A DNA stretch of 64,000 nucleotides from Geosiphon pyriformis (taxonomy: Eukaryota > Glomeromycota > Glomeromycetes > Archaeosporales > Geosiphonaceae): the NCBI GenBank assembly GCA_016748015.1, contig JAAOMT010000514.1:150282-214281 (forward strand), in the 5' to 3' direction. This document shows, in pieces, positions 33,413-44,929 of the stretch (within the stretch, counting starts at the first letter, position 1; every line of letters begins with the position of its first letter). A program made the translations under genes and the position numbers. The notes beneath the pieces were generated by a model. That model worked only from the letters and a program-made list of their open reading frames with translations. It had not been told where the DNA came from and ran no database searches.

Positions 33413-35449
33413 CTATATCTGTTCGAAAGTTTTTAAATTGTACAAAGAGGGGTGATAAAGTGCGTCACTGGGGAAATCACATGGCAACCCAGACTTGGAC
33501 TTTAAGACCTTGCAAACCAGAGCATCCCATTTACTACAAACACCAACAGAAACGAAACTGAACTGAGTCCTGTAGCTGATGATAGGAAAAAGAACTGCAG
33601 ACACCAAATATGCACACTGTTTGTCCGAAATTGCCTTTCTCAAAACAAGATTCACAAAAAACTGTACATCAGCCTGGGCTTTAGCTAAGCTGGACTTCGA
33701 AAGACCCTCAAAAGACAAAAAAATACCCAAATAGCAATGAGATTCCCTTCTCTTGGCAATGAAAATAGGTGCACCACTGATAGTCAAATGAGGATCCAGC
33801 ACCTGGCAATTGATGGAGATGGCCACTGTTTTGTCATTGTTTACAGAAATATTGTTAAACCTAAAAAACTCACTAGCAACATCAAGAATGCATTGTGTAG
33901 CAGCCTGGCTGCTACCAATCCAGATAGTATTATCGACAAAAGCGCCGGCAGCAAGAAACGAAGACAGCCCAGCTTGAGGATCTACCCAGCCAGTTCTTGA
34001 TATGAAATGAGAATTCAACCTGTAGTCATACACACTATCCTGTCTTTTGACCTCACACAAAAGTGAATCATAAAAAATATGCCAGAGAAGAGGCGAGAAA
34101 ACTTCCCTCTGATCCAGCCCATCATGGACACAATATCCATCAGTCAAGCCAAAGTCGGTCATCACTTTGTTGACACGACCATTGTGAATACTGCCAAAAA
34201 ATCTAATAAACCTGTCACACATTTTGATCCTGACTAGACTCCTCCTAAGATGTTCCCAACCAACTGAGTCATAAGCCTTGCGCATGTCCTGTAAAACCAG
34301 CCAAAGTTCACGGTTCTTTTCCAAGGCATCCTCAACCACAGAACCGATAGCAAAAATGGGAGATTGAGTCATCATACCCTTCAAAACCGAAAAATTGTCC
34401 TCATGAAGAACATCAAAAGTGCTGCAAGCCAGAGAGATCCTATCCAAAAGAATTTTGGAGAGAATTTTGCGGGCCGTTTCAATTAAAGCTATAGGACAGG
34501 TGTTCGTGAGAACTCCCTTCCATTCATATGGTTTAGGAATCATCGAAACCCAAGCTTCTCTCCAAGGCCCAGGGACCAACTCACCAACCAAACAGAAATT
34601 CAAGAGCACCAAAAGCATATCCAAAACAGATTTGTCACAATGTTTCCATAATTCGTTGGAGATACCAGAAAGACCAGCCGCTTTTCCATCAGGAAGATCC
34701 TTAACAACAGTTGACAACTCATCAAAACTAATCAAACACATGACATCAGAGAAAGCACCATCAAATACGTAATCCAAAGGCTGATATTGACGAGCCCAAT
34801 CCTCAGATAAGTCAGACACCACCTCACGTTTTCTGGTCCATCCCTCCATAATTTTGTCCACCTTAGACTTAACCAAATCAGGCTCTAAAATCAACTCATC
34901 TTCTACAACCAAATGATCTAGGACCACCTTGTGAAAAGGACGCTCCAAAACACTCTTAATGGTGTGACCCTTGTTCAGCTCAAAACTCTCTATCCTCTTA
35001 CCAATAGCTTGCCTGATCGAGGATTCCTCAGCGCGCTTGGATTCCACTAATTTGAAGGAACAGTATGATTTTCTTGTTTTGGCCAGCGCAAAACGAATAA
35101 GATCAAAATTAGAACCTGAAAGAAACAGAGACTTAACCACCGATGCACTAGGGGAGTCGAGACTGTGCCACACCTCCAACAAAGAAGCAAAACCATCACT
35201 AGAAGCCAAATGCGAAGCCTTGACCAACTTAGAAACCAGCAGCTCCAGCTTGTGAAACCTAGAAGAAGTCTTGGTGAACACACCATCAAAACCTTTAAAC
35301 CATTTTTTCTTAAATGTACTATCTGCTGAAAGAACCATAATCTTGCAAACAATGTCCCACATAGCGTCTACATCTGAAAATCTTACTGCCACACCGAAAG
35401 CATCCAAGAACATAGAGACATTAGCAGCTAAGGCATCCCTAAACTCCAA
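33413..35449 (-). pseudogene. LINE ORF2, reverse transcriptase domain
   Basis: A 678-codon open piece. RT motifs in order are GKAAGLSGISNELWK, SMIPKPYEWKGVLTN, LIETARKILSKILLDRI, LQDMRKAYDSVGWEHL (first catalytic Asp), DQREVFSPLLWHIFYD and AAGAFVDNTIWIGSS. In the last one, the box that should carry two Asp reads V-D-N, so the second catalytic Asp is Asn (33,929-33,937). A DKT motif and the thumb region follow. It ends at TAG (FEQI-stop-AESKL), after which RNase H continues in frame. The D-to-N change should abolish polymerase activity. Confidence 0.92.
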
Positions 35450-36244
35450 TCACTTAACTTCATTGGCACTTTTGACGTCAAACTTCCAACGATCTTTATT
35501 CGCTTGCTTACAAAGAGAATTCAAACACGTATCCAAGAGCCTGCCCAGACCCAAATCCACTGAAACAGCTTGATGGTCCGTGTTAAAATGCTTACTGACA
35601 TTCAAAACTTCATGATGCACTATCGCATTGACAAGACTTGAGGAGACAAACATGTAATCAATTGTTTTCTTAACACCCCTAGAATTTTCCCAAGTGGGCA
35701 TTTTTGCAGCCGGGCTACCAATTAAAGAATTGACCAGACCCAAATCAAAGCATTTTTTGAAACTTGCACTTTTATGAGAGCCGTCTTCATTAAAATCGCC
35801 ACCGAAAATGATGAAAGAAGATTCATTGACAGTTTTTACAATGAGAGAATTGATTTCACCAGCTTGAGAAAACTGAACCACCAAAGAAGCACCAGCATAA
35901 AGCCCCAAAATCGACACAGAAAGTTTACCCTTAAAAAGTAATTTAATGGAAAGGAGCTGACCAGGCATCTTAGAAACCTTGCACATATAATAAGCCAAAG
36001 AAACGTCCATGATAACAGCAACACCCGCACCCAAGTGACCGGAGTCCAAACCAGAAGAGAACACTTGGATACTATCAAACTTGTCTGCAATCCATGGACA
36101 AACCCTACTCTTTAATTTCGTTTCAGTAACGATAGAGACTAAATTGTTCATTTCCTTATGCCACCTAATAATGTCTTCTTGTTTAGCGGGATTGTTCATG
36201 TCCCTGACATTGCACGTAGCAACTTTCCAGACTAAACTGTTCAT
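35450..36244 (-). pseudogene. LINE ORF2, APE-type endonuclease domain
   Basis: ATG at 36,244 begins MNSLVWKVATCNVRDMN. The catalytic blocks of an apurinic-like endonuclease are all present: TETKLK (Glu), LGLYAG, GGDFNED (Asp, Asn), TIDYMFVS (Asp) and NTDHQAVSVDL (His). It nicks the target DNA to prime reverse transcription. A single TGA (ANEVK-stop-LEFRDAL) separates it from the RT domain, which continues in the same frame. Confidence 0.92.
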
Positions 36245-38034
36245 TGAGTAAGAGGTAGAGATACCGGAAGCGCACCTAAACTGTTCACTTTGGCCGAAAG
36301 GCCCAGAACCGTTTCCATTAAACACTTCATGCTGTTTTCTAGCTTAGACACCGAAGACATATCAAAAGACACCGCTCCCGCAACATTCCCACCACTAGTG
36401 GACACACTCGAACTCTCACTCATCACTACATCCACCCCTTGATCCTGTGATGAAGGGATCACCAACGGCTGACATCCAGAGCTAGGCTGGGAAACCATTG
36501 GCCCGAGTGCATCCAACCTCTTAGCCAGCTTACCAACTTGCTCCACGAGGCTGGCGAGACTGCGCTCAAGAGCAGCAAACCTATTGTTGACTTCCATTGT
36601 AACCGGTTGGGACAGCTTCATCTCTGAAGAGGAGCCATTTGTCACCACAACATTCTGACCAGAGAGGGGGAGCAAAAAAGACCTGCAAGCAACCTTTGCC
36701 CAAGAGAGACCACCAAAAAAGACTGGACAGGCAACCGGAGCTGAGCGTTTGGCATAGATGATTGCCAGCCTGCTTTTATCCATATCCGAAAAAACCCTAC
36801 ACAGTGAACTACTAGAAGACAATTTCCCACGAACTGCACAACCCAATGACATGTGACCCAATTTCTCACACTTGGCGCATCTAGCAGAAATGAGGTAAGA
36901 CCAGCGGAGATTGGTGTTCCTGAGTACTGGCATGGTTCCCACAGCAGCATCCAATGATTCAGCAGAGTCGAAACAAACAACAGCACACCTGGCCCGAGCA
37001 TACGTAACAGAATAATGATCAATGACACATGTTTTCCCACCCACAGATCTAACAAAGTCCCAGATATCATGAGCATTGGTTCCCATCGGCAATGTATAGA
37101 GCAGCGCCCTATGTTGGTCCCTTACATCCCATGCCTCCTTGTCTGAATCAGTCTTAGCCACACGTACAGCATCTTTCCCGATTAAGATGGAACACTCAGC
37201 TGCGATCAAATCAGCCTGATCTGATTGTTCGAATTCCACCACCACCTTCTGCCACAGCCTGATTAACTGCATCTTGATCGCCCTAATAACTTCAAACTCG
37301 GATAGCGCAGCGCGCACAGCCTCAGCCGATGTTCCAACTGGAATTTTTTTTACGACTACAGCCCGATCTGATCACCCAGATGCTTTTTTGAGATCGGCAT
37401 TTACTAAGATCTTCGCATTCGCAGCTTTATCAGTAGCTTTTATTAGACTTGATTTGGAAGTGAATGTCGCCCTGATGATCCCTGAGAATTTTGAGGGGGT
37501 AGATGCCTCCCCAAAACCATTGATTCCAGAAAACAACTTCCTTACCACCACAAGTTTTTCTTGAGAAGATTTGCTGGCCACTTTATCCAAGCCAATATCC
37601 AATGCGAATGATTTCCTGACTGAAACATTGACCAAATTTTTCATAGAAAGAGGGAGCTCAAGAGGAGCATCCGAGAGAACACCATCATCACTACCGTCTT
37701 TTGAGAAGTCAATTTTTCCCAATGGCTTGCCTAATGCCTTTTTGGTTTTAACTTTCGAACTTGTGGGCATCTGATCATAATCTCCACCAGTCAGAGCTTC
37801 ACTTTCACCATAATCAAAGCTGGTTTCCTCCACCAGACACTCCTCTTCCATATCAACACTTTCAGACTCAGTAGTGTCCTCAGTCTCCGAACTCCATGAA
37901 CAAACACCAGGAACTTTAGCAGCAACTCTTCCATTATCAACACCCTCTACCAACACACCTCTCTTCCTCTTTTTCCTTGATGCAACTGTTTTAAAACCAC
38001 TCTCAGAACCAGAAATTTTAGCAGTCTTCTTCAT
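36241..38034 (-). pseudogene. LINE ORF1, nucleic-acid-binding protein
   Basis: One frame of about 598 codons from ATG at 38,034 is broken by a single TGA at about 37,369 (ASG-stop-SDRAVVV). The N-terminal third is Lys/Ser/Glu-rich. The middle has an RRM-like pattern (AVVVKKIPVGTSAEAV ... CAVVCFDSAESLDAAV). One zinc knuckle CX2CX4HX4C (CAKCEKLGHMSLGC) follows. The C-terminal part is Ser-rich with a helical heptad-like stretch (FAALERSLASLVEQVGKLAKRL) that may form a coiled coil. It would bind LINE RNA in the ribonucleoprotein. Its TGA stop overlaps the ORF2 ATG as ATGA. Confidence 0.85.
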
Positions 38035-38175
38035 AACAGCAATAACAGAGCCAACAGTGGCCTCGTAATCGAAAAACAGTTTTGATTTATCGTACTGAAT
38101 GGTAAAAAACTTCTTTCAAAAAAACTTTTGACTCTTTTTTGGAAATTTTGGACGAAGGAGAGAAAGAAGTTTTTT

Positions 38176-38186
38176 TTATTAATTTT
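38176..38186 (+). repeat. Right target-site duplication of the LINE
   Basis: TTATTAATTTT at the 5' end of the minus-strand LINE, directly after the T-rich start of the LINE leader. It is identical to 31,412-31,422. Confidence 0.65.
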
Positions 38187-40030
38187 GTAATAATTTTAAA
38201 TTAATATTTTTAAAATGTTAAAATCAAATAAATATTATCAATTTAAAAAAATCATTTGTGATTTAAACAAAAAATAATAAATTTTAAAATAGATTTTAAT
38301 ATTAAAAAAAGATATATAAATAATTTAAATAAAAAATATTTGTTTAAATAATAGTTTTTTAAAAACTACAAACTCCAAATATTAAATTAAAATATTACTA
38401 AAACTATTAAATAAATAATATAGTTAAAAATAGAAATATATTAGTTGTTTATATATATAAAATGTTTTTTTAAGGTAAATTTTTATATTAAATTCAACAT
38501 AATTTAATTTTAACTAATTTGTATTTAATTATGTAAATTATATTATTTAAAAATATTAAATTATTGTATTATAATAAATAATAATAAGACTTTACATATT
38601 AAATAAATAAATAAAAAGCACAAAAAAAATATAAAATTCAAATATATTATTATTAATTAAAAACATTACAAAAAACATTAATTATTATTATAATTAAAAA
38701 TATTATTGTTGTTTAATTAATTAAAAATTTATAATCAAAAATTTATTTTTATAATATTAGTATTTACAAATCTGTTTTTTGGTTTTAATAAAATGAATTT
38801 AAAAGTATTGTGGTAAAACAAATTATTTTAAATTAATTAACTAGTTTTTATATGTTTTAAAATATTTTATTATTTGTAAAAAAAAACTTGTTTTATTCAA
38901 AATACAAATTTAAAATTTCGTTTTAATAATATTAATATTAAAAATAATTGTTAACTGTTTTGGTAAAAAACTAGATTTATCATTGATAAGAAAATAAAAA
39001 TTTTATTTAAATACTAATTATTTTTGAATTATATTGTTTAAATAAAAATAACATTAATACAACTGTAATATATTAAAATAAACAAAATTTGTATAATTTT
39101 TTTTTAATCTGCAAGACTAAAATAAATACATTCCTATAAAATAGCTATAATTGGCTTAATTAGTTAATCACATGTAAAAAAAAATTGCATTATTATTATT
39201 AAATAAATAAATAAATAAATAAATTTATATATTATAAAAATTTCTATTTTCTATGTTTAAATTATTATTTGTTTTTTATAATTAATTATTATTTTATTTA
39301 TTATATATTACTTATATTTTTTATGACTATTAAAAATTCAATTTTTATTTGTCAACTAATTTTTATATTTTAAAATAATTAAAAAATAAAATTTTAATTA
39401 TTTTATAGTTAAAACAAATAATTTCAATTTTTAATATGAAAAATTATTACAATCTAATTGTAATAAGTTAAAGTGTCATTTTTAATTATTATGCAATATA
39501 TATCTTTATTATTTATAATCAGTTGTTTACACATTTTCGCTCTAATTGTTATGAAGTCAAATTATAAATATTAAGATATGTAAGAAATAAGAGTATGATA
39601 TTACTCTTCTAAATAGTGTATGCCATTATCTATAAATTTGAACTCGTTCAAATTACTGAAAATAATAAATTCTGCCAAATAAATTGGGTTTTAAATTCCT
39701 TTTTCACGAAAAAACTTTAAACGGGATTTGCCTATACTAGTCATTTGTCGTACAAGTTTGACAACCATATTGGGAGAATTGGTACGCTTTATCAACTTCG
39801 TCGTTTCCCGGATCATTTAGTGATTCAAAGTTAGCCAAGGAATGATATCGTTATTACCCAATGAACCAACTTAACAAACCGCGAGTGCAGGAATTATGGC
39901 ACAACTTAGAATATTTGACAGCGATAAATTTATAGGGTGACTCTAAATCAAAGAATGTCCATCAAGTGATCGATGAAAACGACGGAGTTAACGAGCTGAT
40001 TTACTGTTACTTTAGATTCAGAAATTCTAA
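38187..40030. other. AT-rich desert, then a higher-GC tail before TIM21
   Basis: 38,187-39,560 is almost pure A/T with an AAAT microsatellite at about 39,204-39,225 and no frame. From about 39,715 to 40,030 base composition becomes normal. A plus-strand frame there (FDNHIGRIGTLYQLRRF near 39,760-39,810) looks like old coding sequence but soon meets stops. I could not identify it. It may be a gene relic or the TIM21 3' untranslated region. Confidence 0.45.
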
Positions 40031-41350
40031 TTATTCTGATACTTTTGGTCCTTCCACTTCATCTTTAGTATTTTCGCCATGATATTCCACAAATAAACGT
40101 TTTGGTCCTCGAAGTCCTTGCGCTAGTATTTGAAGGTATTAATTGAGTCATGGCGAATCATTTACTAAAAAACACAAAAACTACCTGCTACATCAACAAT
40201 CAAGTATTTGTAGACCCATTTTCCTTTTTCGTTCTGAAAGATCGATAAAAAGGTAAAATGTAAATTAGTTAACCATTTGATATGCCTTTTAAATTTTAAA
40301 ATTACCACGCTTACATACTTTGATCATATCCAGCAACGCAACGCCATCGTTCTCTGGTCCTTCTACATAAAAGTGCAATAAACGATGTTCTGTGCCATCT
40401 GTATTCTTGACAGCTTGATAGCTTAAGAAATTATAATCCCAACGTGTGATTGATTGATCAAAAGAGAATAAACTATGAGTTAAAAAAGATTCGTACCTAA
40501 CTCTTCGATTTCGTTGTCTGGGACTATGACTCGGTCCCCCATGTCCCTGAATTCATTTCAGTAGAAGGATGTGGTAATTAGCAACAAAAATAAAATTGAT
40601 CAACTTTGAGGTAAATCTTGAAGCCAAAGGCATGGTCCTTAAACTAACCTTAATTGGGGAACCAAGTAAGCGTTGACACTAGAGAGTGAATTAATATTAA
40701 AATAAGTCCAAAAAGGGCCTAAATAGACAAATATATTCATCGAACCTACTCACTTCCGGGTTGGCCCTGATTTTATCTAATGCTTCACCGAAAATCTTGG
40801 TTGAACTATTAGACCCAAATAATTCAGCAAAAATCAAATATACGAGGGAGCCTTGCGAATTGACGAGGAACTGCTGTCATTTATGGTTCATCCCTTTGAA
40901 TTCCTTGCTTTTTGATATTCGGATTGAATCATGGAAAAAAAATTGAATAATTCACCTACCGAATATTCCAACTCCGAGCACCACTATTCCGATATTTGTC
41001 GTAGCTTTGGCGGCTCCGGCAACTTGAAGTGTCAGACATAAAAATAAGTTCTCAAGGAACTTCAAGATTTTACGACCAAGGTAAAAATAGTTACCTTTTT
41101 GGGATCGGGTTAATTGATTCCATTTTGGAAACTCCTCACGCTCAATTACGCCTTTTGACCTAAACTCCGCTCGTATTGCTTTGGTGTTGCCAAAGTGGCG
41201 TTTGATAAAAAAAGGACGAAATCCTGTGGAGTCATGTAGGCGCATTTTCAAATTGTCACTGCACAAAATGTCCATCTTATGGAAGCTTAGTGAGCGTCGA
41301 AAAACACTGTTTAATTTGAAACGAGGAGCCTTGTGCCAAATAGTGAACAT
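40031..41350 (-). CDS. TIM21: TIM21, mitochondrial inner-membrane import translocase subunit
   Basis: Eight exons (plus coordinates, in transcript order): 41,095-41,350; 40,960-41,022; 40,754-40,851; 40,649-40,678; 40,497-40,546; 40,319-40,421; 40,185-40,233; 40,031-40,122. All have GT-AG introns and joined phases, giving 246 residues and TAA. The basic, hydroxylated N-terminus (MFTIWHKAPRFKLNSVFRRS) fits a mitochondrial presequence. One membrane segment lies near 94-118. The intermembrane-space domain shows the Tim21 pattern AELFG...STKIFGEALDKIRANPE, then LLGSPIKGHG, then TEHRLLHFYVEGP and GKWVYKYLIVD. Tim21 links the TIM23 complex to TOM and to respiratory complexes. ATG 41,350 is the first in frame; the frame is open upstream without ATG. 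Confidence 0.9.
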
Positions 41351-41525
41351 CTGTCTTTTATTTAATCGTGAGGCAAAATGAAACTTTTGAAGGTCCAAGT
41401 GTGAGCAAATAAAAATATGAAGGGATCTGACAAATGTTTTATTCCAAGATTATCTTTTAGATAACGTTAGTTGATAGGCTGATAGGTCCATAAATGCTCG
41501 AGAGATGCAAATTGGAGTTAAATCA
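41351..41525. promoter_or_regulatory. Shared divergent promoter region of TIM21 and SDH4
   Basis: Only 175 bases separate the two start codons, which point away from each other. Both products are mitochondrial inner-membrane proteins, so common control is plausible. No clear TATA box is seen and no specific site is assigned. Confidence 0.55.
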
Positions 41526-42253
41526 ATGGCTTTGAAAATTGTAAATAGCACTTTTCGTTTGGGTCGACCTGACCAACTTTTGCGGGTACCCCGTCTGGTT
41601 CCAAAAGCCGAGTTTCACGTTGGTGAGTTTCTCTCTGGGAAGGATAGTTTTCCTTGAAGACTTTCAATCATAATAATCAGTGTTAATGTACTAGTTCTCC
41701 TAGTTAATGTTTTTTTCTGGATTATTTAATCGTTTATTATTTCGATACTTCATTAGGTCGCATTCTTTCCATTCAATCTTCAAAGGTGGTTCATGATGGC
41801 GCCTGTAAGACATTCAAAATTCAACTAGATCTTTGATTTTCACTACACAACCTTACCTCGTTTTTTTTCTTTCCTGACACAAAAGCTTTCATTAAAGGGA
41901 GTGTGAATGATCCAGTAATACTTCCACCTCGTGATAAAGTGACCGGATCCTATCATTGGTCCTTTGAGCGCTTTTTATCTATTGGGCTTATTCCATTGAC
42001 AGTTGCCTCTGTAGTAAATGGAGCACATCCCATCACAGATCTCTTCTTAGGTGTAGCCTTACCGATTCATTCACATATTGGATTCGATAGTATTATCACT
42101 GATTATTTACCGGCCAGGCGTGCTCCCATTATGAATAAGGTATCTACTTGGGGTTTAAGAGGGGCAACTTTAGTAGTCCTTTTAGGCTGCTATCAGTTTA
42201 ACACCAACGATGTTGGTATTAGTGAACTGGTCAGGAAAATTTGGCATGTCTAG
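41526..42253 (+). CDS. SDH4: Succinate dehydrogenase membrane anchor, small cytochrome b subunit
   Basis: Three exons: 41,526-41,622, 41,757-41,804 and 41,886-42,253, with GT-AG introns and consistent phases, give 170 residues and TAG. The N-terminus is basic and likely a mitochondrial presequence. The CybS signature SYHWSFER (71-78) precedes three hydrophobic segments near 80-96, 99-116 and 137-154. The second holds HSHIGFDSIITDY (from 111), which contains the expected heme-ligand His and the DY near the ubiquinone site. The protein anchors complex II in the inner membrane and helps pass electrons from succinate to ubiquinone. The gene is intact and divergent from TIM21. Confidence 0.92.
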
Positions 42254-42777
42254 ATTTTGAAATTTGCCCTAAAATAGAAATTATTTACAATCGAATAGAA
42301 AATGTAGGCATTATTGACTCAGATTTGATTTATTCTGCAATTTACTATTTCATACTTATAAAAAAAGAATTTTAATTTATTCTAGACATGTTTTTTTGTA
42401 AATATGTATTAGAATTTGGCAATTATTCATCTTATTAGAACTAGAAAGGTTATTTTACCAGCAACATATTACTTCTCGTTTTTTTTTTGATTGCTTTAAA
42501 AGAAATAATTATCAAACACATTTTTTATAGATTATTTATATTATAAAATGTTATAAATTCTATTATTTAGTAAAACGCAAATAAGCGTAAAATGAATAAA
42601 TAAATATATACATATATTTATTATAATTAATATTTTTGTCTGTTTTATTCAAATAGTTATAAGTATTTAGTTTTGATAAGTTTATATTTTAATTTCAATA
42701 ATAATGTTTTTTAAAATAAAAATTTATACTGAAAATATTTTTTAAAATTAATAATAATCAATAAAAATTATAAATAT

Positions 42778-42809
<32 letters not shown>

Positions 42810-43341
42810 GTAAATCAATAACTTTAAAAATCATCAAATAAGAAAATAACAATAATTCGATATAAATATTATAAATATTAATAATATAAATGATATTTAA
42901 AATTAAGTAAAATGTATTAAATTAAATTCATTTACATAAAATTTATTTTTAATCATTTTTAGTATTTTTGTTCAAATAAGTTATAATTAATATATTGAAA
43001 ACATTTATATTTTAAAAAATTAAAAATTAGTATTATTTCTTCCAATTGAATTAATTACATTATTAATCTCTAAATATTATCACGTGTTTCCATTTTTTCT
43101 AAAACAATAAATTAAATTATCATTAAGATTCCAATTATCGCGAAACAGTTTAAATTAACATAACTTTATGAAAATTCAAACATCGAAAAAAAATGTGGTT
43201 GACAAACTCGCCCACCGCTACCTATTCGAGGTAAGCTGAGCTCATTCAAATTAAGTTTTTCTTATTGATGCCGTAAATTCCCTTCTTCCCAATTTACAAT
43301 TATATTTCAAGTCAAATTTTCAACTTTCGAATATAAAAATC
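42254..43341. other. Intergenic AT-rich stretch
   Basis: It holds the 3' flank of SDH4, a TTA microsatellite at about 42,781-42,808 and long A/T runs. No gene is seen. The last 150 bases are the 3' flank of PER1. Confidence 0.6.
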
Positions 43342-44313
43342 TTATTCAAGCCTCATTTTCCCTTTACTTTTTCTTAGAACCTCTATTTTGGCATCTTGTA
43401 TTAAAAAATCATACCAGAAACCAACTAATGGAATAGTGCTTGCATGCCAAAGAGCATGTGCATCCAAGATTCCCCAAATAGGAGGAAAATCAAAAATCTC
43501 TAAACACATGGCCACAGTAATGTATAAAACTGCTGATAAAGGCTTCCAGGCATCATCAGGTCGTTTCCTCCAATTACGTATCGACCACCAAATCCATATA
43601 AAATTATGAACTGCTCCGACACTACCATTAGCCAATATATTATATCCGTAATCGAATTTGACAAATGTCAAGTATGAAACGTGTAAAATAAAAGCAAGAA
43701 AACAAAGTGCTCCAAGTATTATTGTTTTTGGGGTGCGGAGATCGAAAACTCGAATTGTTGTAAAAAAAACAGAAAATAAGATTGAAAAAGCAGCTGAGAA
43801 ATAATCCAATTTCTCAGTTTCCGGAAAATCTCTAGTATGATACACTGAAGACCAGAACCAAGTGTTGATGCAGGCGTAAGCATAACCAAAATAAATATTT
43901 TTCATGTAATAATTATCAGAGATTTGATTTTTCATGACCTTGAGATACCGATAATGCATGAACCCATTTAAAAAGCTGAATAATACGCTTGCTGGCTCTT
44001 GTATACCCCAAAGGCGATAGAATGGCCATTTTCCATAATATTGAACAATTTCTCCTCGAGTTTCAATTGCATGAGTAGTGATTTGATGCATACACTTGTA
44101 GCTGCAGTCATCTTTACAAGACCAGGCAAATAATTGTAAAATTAAAGGAAGACTTGGATTTAACGAGCAGGTTTCTTTCAAACAAGTTGCAACACAAGTT
44201 TTGAATTCGTTTGAATTATCGCCGGGTGAAGCTTTGGTTGAAGGTAGGAAATAAACCAGAAAAATACTCAACGTCACGAGCAAAGTTAACTTTAAAAAGG
44301 AGAAACACGCCAT
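43342..44313 (-). CDS. PER1: PER1/PGAP3, GPI-anchor lipid-remodelling phospholipase of the ER
   Basis: A single exon of 323 residues. A signal peptide (1-28, hydrophobic run after MACFSFLK) is followed by a lumenal Cys-rich part (CVATCLKETC ... CKDDCSYKCMHQIT, residues about 40-80) and GKWPFYRLWGIQEPASVLFS. About seven membrane segments follow. The putative catalytic residues of the CREST hydrolase superfamily are visible in SSVYHTRD and in DFPPIWGILDAHALWHAST (Asp, His, His). Per1 removes the sn-2 acyl chain of GPI anchors so that a saturated chain can be added. The C-terminus is basic. Length and motifs match the family, and there is no sign of decay. Confidence 0.95.
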   Translation of the reverse strand: MACFSFLKLTLLVTLSIFLVYFLPSTKASPGDNSNEFKTCVATCLKETCSLNPSLPLILQLFAWSCKDDCSYKCMHQITTHAIETRGEIVQYYGKWPFYRLWGIQEPASVLFSFLNGFMHYRYLKVMKNQISDNYYMKNIYFGYAYACINTWFWSSVYHTRDFPETEKLDYFSAAFSILFSVFFTTIRVFDLRTPKTIILGALCFLAFILHVSYLTFVKFDYGYNILANGSVGAVHNFIWIWWSIRNWRKRPDDAWKPLSAVLYITVAMCLEIFDFPPIWGILDAHALWHASTIPLVGFWYDFLIQDAKIEVLRKSKGKMRLE

Positions 44314-44634
44314 GAAAATTACGGAAAAAAAATACTGGTGTCCATTTTAGTGACACGTCAGATGCACTAATCTGCTTTTAATCATTAATGAATCAACGGG
44401 TTTTTTGTTGTGTAGATTTTTTAGCAAAAACAGAAAAGATATTGACTTTAAATGTCATAATAAGCATTTATAATATATAAAATTAGACATATTATTATAA
44501 TTTTTTATAAATTTGTTAAAATTATGTTTAAAATAAAGGGAATTGCTAAATCAACCCACCCGCAACACGTGATATCATTTACGTCATAGTTTCGTATTCA
44601 ACTATATATAGGAACATATTAACGAATATTATGG

Positions 44635-44688
44635 TTGTCCACAACGAAGTGTTTTATAATTAAAAAACACTTCGTTGTGGACAGGTCC
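44635..44688. repeat. 54-bp hairpin flanked by 11-bp direct repeats
   Basis: Two perfect 20-base arms (TGTCCACAACGAAGTGTTTT and its complement) are separated by six bases. GAATATTATGG stands directly on both sides (44,624-44,634 and 44,689-44,699). The pattern is that of a tiny foldback element inserted inside the MULE derivative with target duplication. Confidence 0.85.
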
Positions 44689-44929
44689 GAATATTATGGC
44701 CTTGTTTTTTACAAATTTTACATTTACATACTTGAATTTGAGAAGAAAAATTTTCAACAATTTCAAATTGGGATAAATTTCGTTGAATAGATGATTCTTG
44801 ATGAGCAATATTTTGTTTAGAGCGATTTAAAGTACTTAAAGGACGTTCTTAAGTTCGTTAATTAAAAAGATTCTCAATTGCAAGAGATGTGGTTGAAATC
44901 TGAATTAATTGAGTCTATTTTTCAAAGAG

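Larger units (their letters stand above)
31412..38186 (-). mobile_element. Full-length LINE with APE endonuclease and RNase H (Tad/I-like)
   Basis: On the minus strand it has a short 5' UTR, ORF1 with a zinc knuckle, ORF2 (endonuclease, RT, RNase H, C-terminal zinc finger), a 3' UTR of about 120 bases and a poly-A tail (T-run at 31,419-31,434). An 11-bp direct repeat TTATTAATTTT flanks it at 31,412-31,422 and 38,176-38,186, fitting a target-site duplication. Its base composition is clearly richer in G and C than its flanks or the copy at 56,465. No frameshift is seen in either ORF, only a few stop codons, so it is the youngest LINE here. Confidence 0.92.

Noticed and set aside
41351-41398. 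TIM21 start at TTG 41,398.
   Set aside because: ATG 41,350 is in frame and already gives a good presequence. A non-ATG start is not needed.
41526-41902. SDH4 starting at GTG 41,903 as a 116-codon ORF.
   Set aside because: Two upstream exons with correct splice sites and phases supply an ATG and a mitochondrial presequence.
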